Source: Ustilago trichophora (lineage: Eukaryota; Basidiomycota; Ustilaginomycetes; Ustilaginales; Ustilaginaceae). From it: a stretch of DNA of 64,000 bases. Position 1 is the stretch's first letter, and the number at the start of each line of letters is the position of its first letter. Shown here one piece after another: positions 1-11,900 of the stretch. The position numbers and the translations under genes are program-made. The notes beneath the pieces are model-generated. The model searched no databases. It saw nothing but the letters and a program-made list of their open reading frames with translations, and was not told where the DNA came from. The DNA lies in NCBI GenBank assembly GCA_900323505.1, contig OOIN01000008.1:496001-560000 (forward strand), read 5' to 3'.

Positions 1-1498
1 CTCCTTGAGCATGGCCTCGGGGTCGGCACCAAGGTCACCGGCGTCAGCGTAGGCATCGAGACCAACACCGTCACCACGGCCGATTTTCTTGACGTAGGCC
101 TTGTGGACAGCGAGCGACTTGATGAACTCGTCCTCCGAGATGTCGTTGGCAAAGACGCACTTGCCGAGAGGCTTGGCAAGGACGAATCGCTGAAGACCGT
201 CACGAGTCTTCTTGATGGCCTCGTTACCCTCAAGGATGAGCTCGTCAGTAAGCAAAGGGTGGTCGACCGAGAGACCGACCTGGCCGGCGAGACGGAAGAA
301 CTCGTCACGGTCCTGGTCGTTGATGTAGCCGCGCATGTGTGCCAAGGTGATGGACCAGGCCATGTCGATGGTGACGGCGTGACCGTGGCGGAGAGGGGGG
401 AAGGGAGCAAGCTCAAGCGTGGGCGAGATCGAGTGACCGTTGGCGATGACTCGGTCAAGACCAATCTCGTGGAGGTTGGGCGACTCAAGGTCGAGCATGC
501 CCTTGATAGCGTTGCGGCAGATGGTGTCGGCAGCCTCCTTGAGCTCCTTGGCGCCAGGGCCGGTGGCGTTACGGCCGTAGGCGGTGTTGACGAGGTCCTC
601 ACCGTACTTGACGAGCAAGCCCCAGGTGTACTTGTCAGTGCAGTGGAGAATCTTGATGAGCTCAGCGGTACCGTTACGGGTCTGGCCAATGGGGAGCGTC
701 TTGAGGAAGTCAAAGTCGAGGAAGGTGTGCATGGGTGCGTGGTAGGCACCGAGACGGTTCTTGAGCTTCTTGTGGTTGATGCCGACCTTGATCGAGATGG
801 CAGCGTCGATCAAGGCAATGAGGGTGGTACCGACGCGGATGTAGTTGGTGCTTCGGCGGTACGAGGCACATGCGTAGCCGAGAACATCCGAGGCGAGACC
901 ACCACCGACAACCAGGACCGGCTCCTTTCGGATAAGACCGAACTTGTCCATGGCATCGACAAAGCCGAGCATGGTGTCCATGGTCTTGTGGAGCTCGCCG
1001 CCCTTGAAGACGTGGAGGGTGGGCTTGATGTTGTGGGCGCCAAAGTCTGTTGTTGCGAACACGGAGGAGGCAGAAAGAGTCAGTGTCGTGTACTCTGTGA
1101 GAGACAATGTAAGGCAACGCTAGCCGCAAAGAGGCCTGATCGACTAAGCAGTGAAGACGGACAGGCTGGTTATCTGCAGGTCGTTGACAGCTGACAGCCT
1201 CTACAGTGAGACAGTCAGGGGAGGAAGCTGGAAAAGAAAACTTACAAGCCTTGATCGCAGGGCCGTAGAGCTCGTTGAGGTTTTCGTCAAGGACACAGAG
1301 GACACGACCCCACTTCTGGTAGTAGGCGGCGAGATCCTCCTTCTGCTGGTCGAAGACGTTGTCAACGAACGAGTAGGTGTACTTGAGGTCCTCGTAACCC
1401 TGAATGCTGTAGCCGGGGCCAGTGGCGTTCTGGGTGGCAGGCACCTCGGTGACGGTAGCCCGCATGTCAGAAGAAATGTTGCCTCCGCAGCAAGCCAT
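1..1498 (-). CDS. Sedoheptulose-7-phosphate cyclase, DDGS/EEVS family (3' end beyond window)
   Basis: Dehydroquinate-synthase-fold enzyme that cyclises sedoheptulose 7-phosphate. It is probably desmethyl-4-deoxygadusol synthase, the first step of mycosporine synthesis, and probably cytosolic. Exon 1 is 1498-1246 and exon 2 runs from 1046 off the left edge. The intron 1245-1047 has GTAAG and CAG ends and splicing joins the frame as KAYFGAHNI. The 433 residues visible include a nucleotide-binding VVGGGLASDV, the motif KNRLGAYHAP, and putative metal ligands E213 (NGTAEL), H289 (NGHSIS) and H305 (HGHAV). Their 76/16 spacing matches the E/H/H zinc triad of fungal dehydroquinate synthase. The NRLGAYHA motif recalls DDGS more than EEVS, but that subfamily call is from memory. 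The final residues lie outside the window. The ATP-grasp gene at 21.1 kb supports the mycosporine reading. Confidence 0.88.
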
Positions 1499-4400
1499 TT
1501 TGACAAGATATGAGTGGGGGGGTTAAAGAAGAAGCTAAAGAGACAGAAAGGGGATGCGGTTGAGCGGATGTGCAAGTAAAGACACAAGAGTAGTCGATGA
1601 AGACAGAGAGAGTTGAAGCTCGGGGGAAGTGAGTGACTGGATGGTGGGGGAGCAAGAGGACGGGAAGGCGAGTCTATGAGCTGGACTTTATAGGCTGAGG
1701 GGATGGAGAGCTCAACTCATACGGGCTGTTTGCAACATTTGGCCCCCGGTCGGGAACGGAAGAGGTGGAGGCTGCCACTCGTTGCAGAGTACAGTATACC
1801 CACCGGAAGCAAGCGTAAGACATGGCACTTGGGCAGTGTGGCTTCCTAGCACTGACTGGGATGTGTAAGCCGGTGTTCGCGTAGGTCGAGCGCCCCCTCG
1901 CAGGCCAGCTGTATACTGGCACGTTCGGAGAAGCATTGCACGCTCTCTGCTTGCAAGACTGGGCACAATGCGAAAGGGCATCGGGAACTAGGAAGAAGGA
2001 GACGGCACATAGAGAGAGGGCAGGCACATGAGCACAAGTATTGACGGGAGTTCTGCAGGAGTCGGTGGAAGGCAACTCGAGGAAGTAGGGCGCTCAGCAT
2101 TGTAAGTGCAAAGAAGGATGAAGAGCACATGATCAGAGGAAGGTGGAAAGTCGAGGTGAAATGTGAGTGGAGTGGATCGGATCTGATGGCGAATACGAAG
2201 TTCTGGAGAAAGCGGAAGGACGAGTGCAAGGACCGTGCACTGGATAGGACCCTGACTCCTGGAGGAGATTCTTCTTGCTTGCCAAGTCGTGCACTGGAGC
2301 GGTACTGGAGAGGCAAGCCACTGTAGATCTGTTGTCAAACGGGCAACGGAGAGAGAGAGAGAGATTTAGGCAATAGAAAGGGCAATGCGAGCAGTTGCGG
2401 GTAGAGATCTGAGATGCAGTGCTTACCCCAAGCCGCGATCCTGTGCACCTCGTCTCGTGTCAACGAGTGAATGCACATGTCAAATTCGACGCCCCGACAT
2501 TGTGCCTGTTTGTGCTGGCCTCGCCCTCGCCCGCCCGCCCCAAGCAGTCTCGCTCATTGCTCAGCCAATTTAGCCATGACTGGCCGCTGTTCTTCTCACC
2601 TGGCTCAAAAAGGAACCCGACTACATTCAGCAAACTTAGAGGCGACACAGACGAGGTCGATGAAGCAAGAGCTGCTATGGTAAGTGGAGACTGATGAGAG
2701 GGGGGCGTACCTTGCGATCCAAGGCCAGTTCTCGGCAACTGTAATGGTAGCAGCTCATTAGTAAGGGCGGCAGCCGATTCAGGCTCCTCGTAGCGATCCA
2801 CATGAAAGCAGAGAGGAAGAACTGTTGAGGACCAATACGTGGACGTAGGGTTGCCATTCGACATTTGGCCGCAGCTTGTGCGGTCAGTCATCTTTGCAAT
2901 GGATTGAGACAATGGTCTTGTTGCCCGAAAAAGCCACTTCGCTGCTAAGGCACCTTTGGCCCGCAGAAGGCAATGTCGGAGAGTGTAGAGAACGACAGGC
3001 AAGTGGTCAGTGTAGAATGAGACGGCAGTAGAGTGACAGACGACACACCTCTGTGTGTGAGTGCGAGAGAGAATAGCCACACAGGCGTAGTGAGCATATA
3101 AGCCAAATGGCAGCAGCGATCCACGCTTGCAGTTGGCTCACGCAAGCAAATCCGACACACTTCTGTTGCCCGCTTCGACGTCAGTCAGTCCCCTTTTTTT
3201 AATTCATTTAAATTCATTTTGGCGTTGCAATTTTGGACGTGAAGGATTTCAGCGAACTCTTCCCTGTCCTTGCTGTTCAGCCAAGAGAGACGAGCAGACC
3301 CTCATACACAGTCACATTTCATACCGAAGTCACACTCACAGCCACAAGACGTAGTTCAGCTGCCTTGGGTGGGACCATACATGGGGGTCTTGTTGATGTT
3401 GAGGAGCTAGGCGACACTTTTAGGAGGCATAAGTTGAAGCATGAGTTGGAAATGATTTGGTTTCTATTTAGAGCTTCTATTTGATCAGAAAGTAAGTCTT
3501 CGATCGATGAATCTGATTCAAAGGTCGTGAAGCTCCAAATCAGCGTGCAGGTGTGCTCAGCTGAGTTCAAGTCATACAATGCTTTGCTTGTGACCGCAGC
3601 TTGAGGAGGTGCCAAGACGAGAGTTGTGAGTAAATACAATCCACGGACGGCTTGTCGGCGTCGTGATATGTCGTGACCGATTCAAACCTAAATCCTCTGC
3701 AGCGGTCCTTCCGCCGCCTCGAGAAAGGAGTTTTTTCAAACGACTCTTGCAGCATCAAGGAGCTCTTCTTCTCGATGTATACGCTCATTCTGGTAATCTT
3801 CCCCAGAAGTGTAGAGCTTGCTGCCGGTTCAACAAGATGAAAGAGAAAACGAATAGTAAAGAGAAGGAAGGAAAGGCAAGTGGAGGAAGACGAGCCAAGT
3901 CAGGGTCCACACTGGGTGCATGCAGCATGCACATTCGGTGCAGAGTGCATCATCGAGCAGCATCGAGTCTCATCTGGTTCTCCGGTCCCGACTCTGCCTT
4001 CCTTTCCTTTGCCTACCTCACGACATCATCTAGCCACCCGCTTACAACAAATGAGTATCGACATAAACGGCGGGGATTTTCTGGCACACAAACCAAAAGA
4101 ACTGATGTAGAAACAAGGCCCGTGCGCCCGTTCGATTCGGTTTCAGCTTCCTCTACATACAACCCCTCTCGTCCGTCGACAAGGTTTTGCACTTCATTCA
4201 CCGGCAAGAAGTTCGAGGCAGCAGGATCGCCAGCTGCTTTCGCACAAGCACGCCTTTAGCAGCCATGCATCCTGATGTACGCCACAGTGCTCACCTCCTG
4301 CTCTTCGACCGCAGTACTTAGCGGGAGGTGTCAACCCGATCCTACACAAACGTTGACAGCAGAACACCAACAAGTCTGTGACACGGTGCAAGGCCGTAAC

Positions 4401-5934
4401 GTCGACAGTGCAGATTCGATCTGCTTTGACGAGAGTCCCTGCATTCAGTTGCATCCGGACTGCATCTCTCACCAAATGAAAAAAAAAAACCATCATCCAG
4501 CGGCTCGACATGGCGCATTGATCTGCCCACTCAAAGAGAGACCAGTAGGTGCAGCGGCTGAGGTCGACGCACGGACAATTTCTTGCACCAAACGCCAGCG
4601 ATTCACATTGTTACTCATCCTGCAGTATCCAAATGGTGTAGCGAGGATAGACGCGAGGCACGGCTGTACTGCTTCCACGAGATCCGACTTCCCAACAACA
4701 GAAGCGAAACGGAAGGCAGGCGACATCAGTCTGCGCCCAAAAAAGAGACCCTTGTGCTGAAACTGTACTGCAGAGGTGCCCACGATCTGGATTAGGAAAG
4801 CATGCAGAAATTGACAGCCGGACCCCACGTTTTCCGGTCTCTGATTTTTATTTTTATTTTTCCCTCCAAACTCGCACCGGCCTTTCTTGTTACCCTGCCT
4901 ACTCGGACGGTCAGCGGCAATCCTTCTCCAACAATAACCCTGTTCGAGATCGCCCATCTCTCGAGTTGTGAGCCCAAGATCAGCGACCGCTGATACAAAA
5001 GCGGAGACACAGGCTCGCCATTTGGACGCAAACATATCACAGCGAAATAAGTGGTGACATCCAGTGGACCAGCTGCCAACTTGGAGATCTTCCATGCGTT
5101 TGTCCCGTTGGATGGACACCGGACCCCGCACCTAGGTTGAAGCACGGAACGGTTGGAGCCTGCACCAACATGATCAGAATTGAGACATATGCAGGGGACG
5201 GTCCAAGGCGGAGTCGGGGGAGATCTGCAATCGGCTCGTTTGCTGCTAAAACGCCTCATGCAGGTCACCATCGGAATCAGCAGCCATTCGCCGCGTCCTA
5301 AACGACGCGCTTTTCAAAAGATGTTTTTTTTTTTTTTTTGTCTCAATCTCTTCTTGTTGAGTTACCTTGGACCCTGAAACGAAAAGATCAAGGCAAACGG
5401 AACGGTGCTAACACTGGTTCATCATCACTGGGCACCGTAATACAGGTGAACCCGACAAGCAAACCTACCAGATTGGTCCACTTGACAAGCAACGAGACTC
5501 TACATTCGCCCGAGAAGGGGTGGCATTGGTGCAGTATACAGTACATTTTTGATCGCATTTTGATGTCGCAATTTGTCTTTCGATTTTCTGCAACCCTTTT
5601 TATCTCTCGTTAGAATGACAGTACGATCCTCTCTGAAAGCGCACAAACACCAAACTTGTGTAAGGATCTCTTGCAGAAGATGGAGGCATATCCTGAAGCA
5701 GAATATCACATCTGGAGATGCATTCAATTACTTTCCACGTCCCTCTGCCATCATCAAAAGAACACCTTCTTGGCGCCAATTTCTCAAGCGGTCACTGGTC
5801 GGGTTACTCTGTACATGCTACTCGTGTGGCATTCCCCTCAGGCAGATCTACATTCTGTGGATGCCGCAAGCGAATCAGCAAACACAGCACATTTGCAAGA
5901 AAGAGCGTCACATTGACAGGAAGGAATAGCGACG
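1499..5934. other. Long gene-free interval upstream of the cyclase
   Basis: This is 4.4 kb between the cyclase start and the RAD17 stop. Open frames of up to about 210 codons exist on both strands, but they read as Ser/Cys/His-rich noise without recognisable domains, and they overlap one another. The stretch holds a short GA run (about 2350-2366), homopolymer A and T tracts (about 4479-4489, 5323-5339) and TACAGTA motifs at 1790 and 5537. It could be an extended regulatory region, decayed sequence, or host to a non-coding RNA; I see no positive evidence for any of these. Confidence 0.6.
1686..1692 (-). promoter_or_regulatory. Possible TATA box of the cyclase gene
   Basis: Read on the minus strand, the bases spell TATAAAG about 190 bp upstream of the cyclase ATG at 1498. 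The position suits a core promoter with a leader of 100-150 nt, but the transcription start is unknown. Confidence 0.4.
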
Positions 5935-8304
5935 CTAGAATTCGGCAATATCGTCGTCGGACAGAAACAGTTGTTCTTCGCTTTCCGTACGTTGCTGATG
6001 CTGTTGTCCCTTCTCTGTACGTTTTCTCTTACCCTGCTGCTGTTGCAGTTCTGCATCCTGCACAGTTTCATCTTGGTCGTCGGCGTCAATGGCAGTTTCG
6101 TGCTCGTCGAGCGTTCGAGATGCGAGATCGGCTACACCGGCATATTCGAATCGCATCCTTGCTAGCTCGTACACTTTACTGTCCGTTCCCGTTGGACGTA
6201 TTTTGGCCAGCAATGGTAGGACCTCGGTGACGAGGGTGATTGGGTTGCTTCGGTGCATGATCGAGTGGGGATCGTCTCTGAGCCCGGCATCCATTCTGTC
6301 GACTGAATTGCTTAAAGATGTTGATTCGAAGGAGGGATGGCTGAATTTGGTCCGTTTGAATCTTCCGCCTTCTGCATCTTCTCTGTCGATCCTGCCCGGG
6401 CCTGGGCCGCTTGATTGGCTGGATGCTTTGAGATCCTCCACGTCTTGCAAGATGACTCTGAGCTTCTTTTGAACGTCCCACCACGTAGCTTTGCCGAGCT
6501 TCTGGCCATTCCGTGGGACTGGACTGGGTAGATGTAGTAGAGTAACGCGTGTGGCGATGAGGAAAGAGTAGTACGACAGGAGGGAGGAATGTCGGTACTG
6601 TTCGTGCAAAGGTGTCAGCGCATCGGCAGAGCTGAAGCCCTCCAGGGTGCTCTCACACTGTTCGACTTCGGTGCAGAACTGCGGAAAGTTTTGGTGGAGA
6701 TAGAGCTGGAAGACGGAAGAGTCGACGGGGAGGTCTGCCCAGAGCTGGTCCACTGCAACGCGGGAGGGTCGACGGTGGAGTTCTGACATGTGATCCGGTA
6801 GCTGGTGGAGGGAGTCGTCGGCCGATGGAGATTGGACGATGGAGCGCATGGCAGTCTTCAACCTTCGTCTGAGCTCGACGATATCGTCATCATCCTCGTC
6901 TTGATCGCTATCGTCTTGGTCCATCGGGCGCGCTTGGGCAGTTGGAGGTTCATCGCCAGGATCGCCTTCCCTCTTGTTATACAAGACTTTGCCGAGTGCG
7001 TGAAATAGCGCCAGAGAATTCTCCCTACCTGATACCAGCGGAATCAATCTTCGCATTGCTTTCCTGCCCTCCTCACCCTTCTTGCCTCCTTTCTGCCGAG
7101 CTGCAACCCCGAATTGCTTAGTGTTGGCTCCCACAAACTGAAGACAGTTGACCGCGGCTCGTAGATCTCCATTCGAGTCTTCCGCCACGGCCTGTAGCAG
7201 TTCCAACAGCGCTTTCGAATTGGCCTTTCCAGTTGCCGAAAAAGCCCACTCCATCGCCCGTTTGAGGCCCTTCATGATGATGGTTGGCGCGACAGGGTTG
7301 AAGCGCACTTCGGTGTATGCTGGATTCTTTCGAATATTCTCGCCCAGAGCGGTCCTGGTATCCATGATGGATGCGATCCTTTCTCGCCATGTGTTGCCAG
7401 ACGAATCTGCAGCCCATCGATCCTCATCTTCCCTGGGGGTGCTTTCGGTGACGATCAACACGATGGGAACGTTTGGGAATCCTCGAGATGATAGCTGGAC
7501 GGATTGCTGGATGTACTGTTCCAGAGATGCTTGAAAGAGCTGCTTGGTTGGCAGATGATGCAAGTTGGGCAGATCTTCAAGCAGGATTATCCGGTTGCGT
7601 TTGGTGAGAGGAGCAGAGTCAAGCGTGAGGAGCGAGCTAAAGGCATCGTTGCCAGTGGGCTCCAAGTCCAAAGTGGGGAATTTGGCAGCCTTGGAGAGAA
7701 AGTCGGTGAAGCGTTCGATAAAGGAAGGGCCAGGGGCGGAGGGATCAAAGGTGGGCTGATCGTTGTGCCAGTCGAGGATATCAAAGTCGAGGTCAGCGGC
7801 TGCTGTCAATGCACGTATTGTTGCTGATTTACCTGCTCCCGTGGGGCCGGTCAAAGCGAGTACTTTGCGATGCCTTGCTAGCGCAGGCTGGGAAGAGAAT
7901 GCTTCCGCCAGCCATGCTTTGACCTGGGCTATTTTCTTGGGATGTATCGCCAGCTCCTCGCTACTCTTTGGAGCCAGTCTCTCTGACCACAAGCTTGCAC
8001 CATCCTCGTTGTCGTCCTGGGTATCAACCCTGTCGGTCTTACTGCTAACGGATTCTTGCTGCTGCTTCTGCTTTCCCTTTTCGAGGGCCGGTAGCGGTGG
8101 CGGTGCGAGTGCTGTTTCGGGTAAGCCAAAAGAAGGTGTGCTGCTGAGTGGCCTGGATCCAAATGGTCTTGTCGAAGATGAAGTGGAATGAAAGGAAAAG
8201 TCGAGCTTGTTCTGCTTGAGTTTGGCTTTGGACGAAGAAGAGGTGGAAGCGGTCGAGTTGTTGGAGAGGGTGCGAGAGAAGGACCTGGTCTGCTTCGGAG
8301 GCAT
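5935..8304 (-). CDS. RAD17: Checkpoint clamp loader RAD17 (yeast Rad24)
   Basis: Large subunit of the Rad17-RFC clamp loader, which places the 9-1-1 clamp on damaged DNA in the nucleus and so starts ATR checkpoint signalling. The single 789-codon exon has a Ser-rich N-terminus, then the family entry motif SLWSERLAPKS and a long lysine-containing linker. The Walker A motif GPTGAGKS lies near residues 151-158, and a Walker-B-like RIILLEDLPN follows about 90 residues later. AAA+ and lid helices come next, then a charged C-terminal third with Asp/Glu and Gln-rich stretches, ending in an acidic tail. Length is normal for fungal Rad17. It is divergent from the importin gene, sharing a 656 bp spacer. 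Confidence 0.93.
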   Translation of the reverse strand: MPPKQTRSFSRTLSNNSTASTSSSSKAKLKQNKLDFSFHSTSSSTRPFGSRPLSSTPSFGLPETALAPPPLPALEKGKQKQQQESVSSKTDRVDTQDDNEDGASLWSERLAPKSSEELAIHPKKIAQVKAWLAEAFSSQPALARHRKVLALTGPTGAGKSATIRALTAAADLDFDILDWHNDQPTFDPSAPGPSFIERFTDFLSKAAKFPTLDLEPTGNDAFSSLLTLDSAPLTKRNRIILLEDLPNLHHLPTKQLFQASLEQYIQQSVQLSSRGFPNVPIVLIVTESTPREDEDRWAADSSGNTWRERIASIMDTRTALGENIRKNPAYTEVRFNPVAPTIIMKGLKRAMEWAFSATGKANSKALLELLQAVAEDSNGDLRAAVNCLQFVGANTKQFGVAARQKGGKKGEEGRKAMRRLIPLVSGRENSLALFHALGKVLYNKREGDPGDEPPTAQARPMDQDDSDQDEDDDDIVELRRRLKTAMRSIVQSPSADDSLHQLPDHMSELHRRPSRVAVDQLWADLPVDSSVFQLYLHQNFPQFCTEVEQCESTLEGFSSADALTPLHEQYRHSSLLSYYSFLIATRVTLLHLPSPVPRNGQKLGKATWWDVQKKLRVILQDVEDLKASSQSSGPGPGRIDREDAEGGRFKRTKFSHPSFESTSLSNSVDRMDAGLRDDPHSIMHRSNPITLVTEVLPLLAKIRPTGTDSKVYELARMRFEYAGVADLASRTLDEHETAIDADDQDETVQDAELQQQQGKRKRTEKGQQHQQRTESEEQLFLSDDDIAEF

Positions 8305-8960
8305 GTTGACTGGTGTGCCTTACCGAGCGATCAGATGGCACTGACGCTGATTGGCGCCGTCCAACGTTGCACTGACCTCAGTGGATATGATGGTACTGTA
8401 GCAAGAAGAGTGGCTGAGTACAGTACAGTACAGTACAGTACAGTACTGTAGTTTATCGTGCAAGGTGTTGGTCTGACACTTGTTGAAAATATAGCCGAAA
8501 GGCGAAAAGTGGAGTAATTTAAGCACAAACAGGCCGAGTCGGCCGTGTGAGAAAGAGTGTTGGTTTGGAACGCGCTCTCAAGTGTTGTTCTCTGGGTTAA
8601 CTCTTTTTGATTTCCAAAAATTTTCTTTTCTTCGTTCTCTCACAGGGGCAAGAAGAAAATAAATAATTTAAAAATTCAAGGCAGCACACCGCACTTTTCC
8701 AAATTTTTGGTCAGCCACCAAAGGGAAGCTCGGACCAATTTCCCAAAATCTCAGAGCTCTAAATTTCCGATTTTTTTTTTTCTTTTTTTTTTTTTTTTGT
8801 TCCCCACTCCCACTCTCTCTGCGTGTGCACACGCTTCACAAGGCTGTTCGCCACGTTGACTGGTTGGTCCTTCCTAACTCTCCATCACCATCCCTTTCTC
8901 TCTATACCCTTACACCTCTTCTCAACACAGTCCTTGTCACTGTCAAGAGGTTTGTTCAAA
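8305..8960. promoter_or_regulatory. Bidirectional spacer RAD17 / NMD5
   Basis: This 656 bp must hold both promoters. It contains a TACTGTA at 8394, then an array of overlapping TACAGTA units at 8419-8450, an AT-rich stretch around 8610-8720 and a poly-T block at 8771-8798 just upstream of the importin leader. Which elements are functional is not visible. Confidence 0.55.
8419..8450. repeat. Overlapping TACAGTA array
   Basis: Seven consecutive ACAG/TACAG steps followed by a TACTGTA, forming a self-complementary run of GTAC units in the RAD17/NMD5 promoter spacer. Confidence 0.9.
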
Positions 8961-11900
8961 ATGGACGCACTCGTCCAAGTCTTTACCCACTCGTTGGATC
9001 CCAACCCTAACGCACGCAAAGCTGCCGAGCTCGAACTCAAGAAGGTCGAATCTCAGGATGGTATGCTCTCGTCCGTCTTCCAGATTGTCGCTTCCGCTCA
9101 AGTCGATCTGGCAGTGAGGCAGGCGGCTGCGATCTACTTTAAGAACCGTGTTCGTAGGCACTGGGATGCTACGCCTGTCCGTGGTGGTACCGCCATTGTC
9201 GTTATTCCTCAGGGCGACAGGGACTCGATCAAGGCCATCATTCTCCAGACCCTCGTCGAGGCTCCCGCTCAGATCCGTGTTCACGTCGCAAGTGCGCTCG
9301 GTACCATTGCGAGATGCGACTTCCCCGAACAGTGGCCCAACCTCATGGACCAGATCGGTCAATTGCTGCAGAGCCAGGACCCTCAGCAGGTGTACGGTGG
9401 TCTCCGTGCCCTTCTTGAGGTCGTCAGGGCCTACAGGTGGAACAACGGCGTCAAGATGATGGAGCAGCTCGCACCTGCTACTCTCCCTCACATTCTCCAG
9501 ACCGGTAACAACCTGCTCAACTCGGACAACGCTTCCTCGGCAGAAGTCGGCGAGATCCTCTACGTCATCCTCAAGGTCTACAAGACTTCGATGCACACCG
9601 AGCTCACCAAGCACCAGCAGTCGCACGAGTCCATCGTCCCCTGGGGAACCTTTTTGCTCAATGTCGTTCAAAAGGAGATCGACCCTTCGCAGCTTCCCTC
9701 AGACGATGACGCAAAGGAGGTCGCCCCGTGGTGGAAGGCCAAGAAGTGGGCTTTCCACTCGCTCAACAAGCTCTTCTCCCGCTACGGTAACCCTTCCCAG
9801 CTTCCCTCGGACATGAAGAACTACAAGCCTTTTGCCGAGAACTTTGTCCAGACTTTTGCTCCCGAGATTCTCAAGGTCTACCTCCGCATCGCCGATGCCA
9901 ACAGCCAGGGCTCCATGTGGATCTCCAAGAAGGCTTTCTACTTCCTCTGCATGTTCTTCACCGAGTGCGTCAAGCCCAAGTCCACCTGGGCGCTCCTCAA
10001 GCCTCACGTTCTTCAACTCACCCAGTCGTTCATCTTCCCGCGCCTCTGCTTTAGCGAGGAGGATGACGAGCTGTGGGAGCTCGACGCCGTCGATTTCGTC
10101 CGTGCCAACCTTGACCCCTTCGAGGAGATTGGCTCTGCATCTGGATCCGCCGCTACTTTTGTCCAGACCGTCGCCTCTAAGCGTACCAAGAGCGCCTTCA
10201 TGCCCTTGCTCGAGTTTGTCACCTCGGTCGTCAACGCCTACCCAGCTCAGCGAAGCGCCAAGGAGAAGGATGGTGCCTTCCACCTCTGCCGCGCCATGGA
10301 TCTGACCATGGTCAACCACGAAAAGGTCTCGGGCATGCTCGACTCGTTCTTTGCCCAGCACGTCATCCCCGAGATGAAGAGCGAGCACAAGTTCCTCCGT
10401 TACCGTGCCTGTGACTTGGTCAAGGCGTTCGACCACAACGGTATGCAGTGGAGCAACAACTCGACTCTCGAAGCGGCTTTCCGAGGCGTCATGGACTGCA
10501 TTGCCGATCCCGAGCTTCCCGTTCGTGTGGTCGCCGCCGAGGCTATCGGATCGCTCATCGACCACGATGAAGTCCACGCCGCCATGGCACCCAACGCAGC
10601 TCGTCTCATGCAGGAGCTTCTGAAACTGTCTGATGAGACCGACCTTGACATTCTCTCGCCCACCAAATCCAAGGTTGTCGCCAACTTTGGCGAGGAGTTG
10701 CTGCCCTTCTCGATCCAGCTCACCGAGCAGATGGCCGAGTCGTACATGCGTCTCGTCAACGAGAACCTCGAAACTGCCGACCGCGACCCTGACGGCACCA
10801 TGGAGCTCAACCTCGACAACCACGAGGACGACAAGCTCTTTGCCGCCATGGGATGCCTCAACACCATCTTCCAGATCATCGCTTCGGCCGAGTCCAAACC
10901 CGAGATCCTCGAAAAGCTCGAAACCGTCGTTCTCCCCGTCGTCGCCTTCACCCTGGAAAAGGACTGCGTTGAACTGTTTGACGACTGTCTCGAGTTGACC
11001 GACACGCTGACGTACTACCAGAAGAAGGTCAGCCAGGGTATGTGGCACATTTTTACGCTCATCTACAAGAGTTTCAAGGGTGCCGGTATCGATTACCTGT
11101 CAGAGATGCTGCCGACGATCGACAATTGCGTTTCGTACGGTGTAGAGGTGGTTCAGGGATCAGCAGAGTACAAGTCGATGCTGGTGGATATCTTCCTCAC
11201 TGCCATGACTTCGGATCAGTTGGGTCTGACGGATCAGGTGGCTGCGTGCAAGCTCGCCGATGTTATTCTTCTTCTTCTCCGCGGAGGTGTCGACGAGGCT
11301 CTGCCGCAGATTGTCAACGCCGTTCTGCCCCACACTGTCGACGAGGAGAAGATCAAGGCCGACGTTCGCAAGTGGTCGGTCATTGTCGTCCTGGATGCGC
11401 TCGTTTACAACGCCGCTGCCACCTTGCAAGTTCTCGAAGCGGCCAATGCCACTATGCCCCTGTTTGGCGCCATTACTTCGTTGCTTCCCAAGATGACCCG
11501 AGTTCACGAGAAGAAGGTCGCCTCTTCCGCCATCATCCAGCTTCTCGCTCTCGAGCCCTCCTCTCTCCCCGCTGCACTCCAGAGCAACCTCGCCCCCTTC
11601 CTCGTCGCCCTCGCTACCCAACTCGACGGCCTTCCCGAAGCGATCAGGAAGCGCAACGAGATGCTCGAAGCGTTCGAGAACGACGAAGAAGACGACGACG
11701 AAGACGAGACATCCTTCGCCATGTCTTCCGGTGGGATCAACGTCGACCCATCCGGATTTGAAGACGTCGACGACGACCGAGACGTGGTGGACGAGGATAA
11801 CGAGTATCTCGAGATGTTTGCACGCGAACGTGCCAAGCTGCGAGCCCGTGCCAACGGCGAAGAGTTCGACGACGACGACGACGACGATGAAGAGGACGAT

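Noticed and set aside
2460..5131. Open frames of 198-212 codons in the long left spacer
   Set aside because: Overlapping in several frames, no domain, unlike the codon use of neighbouring genes.
8823..8960. Upstream in-frame ATG of the importin gene
   Set aside because: Encodes 46 residues of leader-like sequence; the family N-terminus starts at 8961. The same reasoning was used for 13524 (L1-fold), 55142 (bL28m) and 36500 (NAA30).
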